DNA of 8,024 nucleotides from Spirochaetaceae bacterium (GTDB lineage: Bacteria; Spirochaetota; Spirochaetia; CADAEX01): positions 1-8,024 of the forward strand of contig WRFK01000066.1 in the NCBI GenBank assembly GCA_009778835.1. Direction: 5' to 3'. The notes beneath the pieces are model-generated. The model did not search any database. It saw nothing but the letters and a program-made list of their open reading frames with translations, and was not told where the DNA came from. How positions within the stretch are numbered: the first letter of the stretch is position 1; each line of letters opens with the position of its first letter. Position numbers and translations under genes: made by a program. This document shows, one piece after another, positions 5,633 to 8,024 of this stretch.

Positions 5633-6769
5633 ATGAAGAAAATAACGATATTTCTTTTCATGTTTCTTATAACTGTTTTCTTTTTTATAAGCTGCAACAA
5701 AAGTAACTCTGAAAAAACTTTTTCTGGTTCGGTTTTTATTGGTATTGCCATACCAGAAACCCATGTAGAACGGTGGGTAAAAGACGGAGCTTCTCTTAAA
5801 AAATATGCCGAGTCCAGAGGTTACAGGGCAGAAGTTTCCTATGCCGGAGCAGATCAAAATGTACAGAATGAGCAGATACGGAATTTTCTGAAAGAGGGCG
5901 CCAGGCTCATTATTATTGGCAGTATCAATGAAGGCGTTATCGCTGCTGTGGCAGATGCAGCCGAAGCAAAGGTACCGGTTATTGCCTACGACAGGATAAT
6001 ATCAAATTCCGCTGATTATGATTACTATATAACTTTTAACAATTATGAAGTAGGACAGTTCCAGGGCAGAAGCATTGAGCAGGGGCTGGATCTAAAAAAC
6101 AGTGTTGCCGATGCTCCAAAAAACATTGCCCTTTTTGCAGGGGCTCCGACCGATGGCAATGCATTCTTTTTTTATGATGGAGCAATGGATATATTAAATC
6201 CCTATATTGAAAAAGGTGTGCTGCGGGTCGTGGGACCGTATCCAAAGACTTCTAACGACAGATATAACTTCCGCTATATCGCTACCGAAAACTGGCTGGG
6301 GGATCTGGCAAAAGCCAGAATGAAAAAACTCTTATCTACAGATGCTAAAGATGTTATCCTTGATGCAATCCTTGCCCCTAATGATACTTTGTCCAGAGCT
6401 ATTATAGATGCCTGTCTTGGAGATCCAAAATATTCCAACAGCAAGTTCCCTTTGATTACAGGACAGGATGCAGAAGCAGATTCCATTCTTGCAATCAAAA
6501 ATGGCCGGCAGTACATGACTGTATTCAAGGATACTACTAAACTGGCAGAGGCCACCATTATTTTGGCAGACCATATCCTTTCGGGAAATGTAACGCCTTC
6601 TATTCCCGGCGCCACCTTGGCTTCGGGCGACCTTGTTTCCATGGGCGACACAGGCAAGAAAGTGGTTAAGGCTTTTCTGCTGGAGCCGATTTTTATTAAT
6701 AAAGATAACTGGAATATTCCTGTTCAGGCCGGATTTTTTACTCCTGAGGAAGAAATCAAGCTTAAATAA
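5633..6769 (+). CDS. ChvE/XylF-like sugar-binding lipoprotein (ABC-type substrate-binding protein)
   Basis: A 378-residue exported lipoprotein binding an aldose-type monosaccharide outside the inner membrane. Residues 1-20 are a Phe-rich lipoprotein signal with FFIS before C21, the expected lipidated residue; the rest is a periplasmic-binding-protein type 1 fold. Family hallmarks: ERWVKDG (46-52), IAYDR (117-121), NNYEVG (136-141), NAFFFYDGAM (176-185, strikingly like Agrobacterium ChvE from memory), APNDTLS (248-254), GQDAE (277-281) and FKD (298-300). D120/R121, N250, D279 and K299 sit where sugar contacts occur in ChvE-like proteins. Start ATG 5633 has a strong GGGAGG 5 nt upstream. A sensor-kinase gene, not a transporter ATPase or permease, follows after 41 bp, which suggests a signalling role alone or besides transport; the permease could still lie beyond the window. 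Exact sugar unknown. Confidence 0.92.
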   Translation: MKKITIFLFMFLITVFFFISCNKSNSEKTFSGSVFIGIAIPETHVERWVKDGASLKKYAESRGYRAEVSYAGADQNVQNEQIRNFLKEGARLIIIGSINEGVIAAVADAAEAKVPVIAYDRIISNSADYDYYITFNNYEVGQFQGRSIEQGLDLKNSVADAPKNIALFAGAPTDGNAFFFYDGAMDILNPYIEKGVLRVVGPYPKTSNDRYNFRYIATENWLGDLAKARMKKLLSTDAKDVILDAILAPNDTLSRAIIDACLGDPKYSNSKFPLITGQDAEADSILAIKNGRQYMTVFKDTTKLAEATIILADHILSGNVTPSIPGATLASGDLVSMGDTGKKVVKAFLLEPIFINKDNWNIPVQAGFFTPEEEIKLK

Positions 6770-6801
6770 CTGCTCCCTGCGTTATTTAAATATTATGTAG
6801 C

Positions 6802-6805
6802 GGGA
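6802..6805 (+). promoter_or_regulatory. Weak ribosome site (GGGA) before the sensor-kinase gene
   Basis: GCGGGA just before ATG 6811 (5-nt gap after GGGA) is the only Shine-Dalgarno-like stretch; it is clearly poorer than the GGGAGG of the upstream gene. In-frame stop TAA at 6787 and absence of other start codons leave 6811 as the only reasonable start. It may limit kinase yield relative to the binding protein. Confidence 0.45.
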
Positions 6806-6810
6806 TACAT

Positions 6811-8024
6811 ATGACTAAAAGTACAAAATATTTTTTAAACTTCAGATTCAGAAGCATTGCTTCCCGTATCATCTGGTCTGTGGTTCCGATTCTCATTGTT
6901 TCAATAATCCTGTTTATCATAATTACCTATTATGCCATGGATAAACAGATCAAAGAGCAAATAAATGATGCCATGCGGGAGAGTATGAATGTTGCGACTT
7001 TTAGAATCCATCGGGAATTGGTATTGTGTTCAGCAGTAGCCCATACAGTTGCGGCTTATGCGCAGAGCAGCGAAAGGTCTACCCTGGAAAGCGGCGAGTG
7101 TATAAAATTTATCCAGAACATAATCAACTTAAACAACAAGGCAATGGCTTCCGGACTATGGTACGAACCTTTTACTTTCTATGCAGACCAGCGTTATTTC
7201 AATTACTATGTATATCTGAATAACGGTGTTTTTTACAATGACTCCAATTATGCGGCGACCGAAGAATATCCTTTTACCGAGTGGTACCGGAATGGCCGCT
7301 CTTCCAAAGGTGCTACGGTCTGGTCAGGTGTATACTATAATCCTGTAGCCCGGCTTGATATAATTACAGCTTCTGTTCCGATCTTCAACAATAAGGGAGA
7401 ATTTACCGGCGTTGCAACAGCAGATATGAATTTCCACGACATCAGGGAGATCATAGGAAGCATATCTGTAGGGAAAACAGGAAAAGCGTGTCTTATCGGT
7501 CCATTGGGTGAATTCATTTCGTACTTTGATGACAGCAAAGATATATCTCATAAGATACAGTATGACGATGATCCCCATCTGGCGGCCTTTGGTTTTACAA
7601 TACTCCAGAAAAGGGAAGGGGTTGTTGCTACAAAACTAAATGGAATCAAGCAGACAGCTTTTTTCAAATCCATTCCTGAAACAAAATGGACTTTGGCAGT
7701 TTTTATTGATGATAGTGAAATCTCTGCTTCCAGGTTTCAGATAGTCCTGTCCTTGTCTCTGGTTCCGCTTATCGGCCTGTGCCTGGCTGTAGTTTTTATT
7801 TTTGTCGTGGCTGGTCAACTGCGCAATGTGGCAAGCAAAGTTAACAGCGTAGCTGCCATGGCTGCTTCGGGCGATCTGTCCCGGCGCATCGAAATCAATG
7901 AATATGATGAGTTTGGCGAAATGGAACTGAATCTGAATAAGATGATGGATGATATGAGCGCTCTTATTGCGCATTCGGAGGAGATGTTGAAACTTGCCCA
8001 GGAAGCAAGCCGCGCAAAAAGTGA
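6811..8024 (+). CDS. dCache-HAMP sensor, N-terminal part of a probable (hybrid) histidine kinase, 3'-truncated
   Basis: Open from ATG 6811 to the window end without a stop: 404 complete codons plus GA. Membrane helix 1 is about residues 20-42, helix 2 about 311-333. Between them lies an outer domain of roughly 265 residues with dCache_1 features: WYEPF, EWYRNG (W158, Y159), VWSGVYY (W171-Y176), ITASVPIFNNKGEFTGVATADMNF in part (D205), then GKTGKACLIGPLGEFI. A HAMP linker (about 334-388) contains GDLSRRIEI and DEFGEME (366-372). The last residues, LAQEASRAKS, match the coiled stretch that in hybrid kinases runs straight into the HisKA box (typically EF..MSHE.RTP next), and the next codon begins GA, compatible with Glu. 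A chemotaxis receptor or cyclase output is less likely. No kinase residues are in the window, so output domain is inferred. It forms a probable operon with the ChvE-like gene 41 bp upstream. Confidence 0.88.
   Translation, partial: MTKSTKYFLNFRFRSIASRIIWSVVPILIVSIILFIIITYYAMDKQIKEQINDAMRESMNVATFRIHRELVLCSAVAHTVAAYAQSSERSTLESGECIKFIQNIINLNNKAMASGLWYEPFTFYADQRYFNYYVYLNNGVFYNDSNYAATEEYPFTEWYRNGRSSKGATVWSGVYYNPVARLDIITASVPIFNNKGEFTGVATADMNFHDIREIIGSISVGKTGKACLIGPLGEFISYFDDSKDISHKIQYDDDPHLAAFGFTILQKREGVVATKLNGIKQTAFFKSIPETKWTLAVFIDDSEISASRFQIVLSLSLVPLIGLCLAVVFIFVVAGQLRNVASKVNSVAAMAASGDLSRRIEINEYDEFGEMELNLNKMMDDMSALIAHSEEMLKLAQEASRAKS

Noticed and set aside
5489..5857. Minus-strand open frame of 122 codons across the leader and start of the sugar-binding gene
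   Set aside because: The translation is low-complexity Lys/Phe/Tyr-rich, overlaps the signal-peptide region of a well-supported gene, and has no ribosome site.
7026..7223. Small plus-strand frame inside the sensor gene
   Set aside because: It is an out-of-frame shadow of the dCache-HAMP reading frame, which is open from 6811 to the window end.
7636..7974. Minus-strand frame of 112 codons in the HAMP region
   Set aside because: Antisense to a clear HAMP domain, with no domain similarity of its own.

Overview
The window looks like a stretch of a low-to-moderate G+C bacterial chromosome, most likely a spirochaete of the Treponema type. The argument is indirect. The sugar-binding protein is a lipoprotein with a Phe-rich leader ending FFIS-C, which fits spirochaetal lipoboxes better than the L-x-A/G-C of Firmicutes, and the gene content (dCache sensor kinase, GGDEF protein, ChvE-like lipoprotein, acyl-CoA synthetases) fits host-associated treponemes. 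A clostridial origin cannot be excluded. All six genes are on the + strand; no RNA gene, insertion sequence or CRISPR array was found.

Region 1 (1-3422) is the end of a tightly packed operon: the C-terminal three quarters of an AMP-forming acyl-CoA synthetase, a small XRE-HTH/cupin regulator, and a second, complete AMP-forming synthetase of the acetyl-/medium-chain type. The first two genes overlap by 4 bp. The stop codon of the second lies inside the Shine-Dalgarno of the third. A strong intrinsic terminator closes the unit. The likely theme is activation of exogenous or fermentative carboxylic acids to CoA thioesters under a small-molecule-sensing regulator.

Region 2 (3423-5478) holds a membrane diguanylate cyclase with a Cache-like outer domain, intact GGEEF and I-site. 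Its leader can pair an 8-base anti-Shine-Dalgarno with the ribosome site. A 129-bp gap follows, carrying four degenerate tandem 20-bp units, and then a 204-residue HEAT-like protein of unknown function.

Region 3 (5479-8024) is richer in G+C. It encodes a ChvE/XylF-like sugar-binding lipoprotein and, 41 bp later, a two-TM dCache-HAMP receptor that runs off the window at the phrase EASRAKS, which in hybrid histidine kinases directly precedes the HisKA domain. No transporter subunit lies between or before them, so this pair may be a sugar-sensing module (binding protein plus sensor kinase, as ChvE-VirA or XylFII-LytS) and not simply a transport operon. This is the most interesting biological hypothesis in the window; most of the rest is ordinary.
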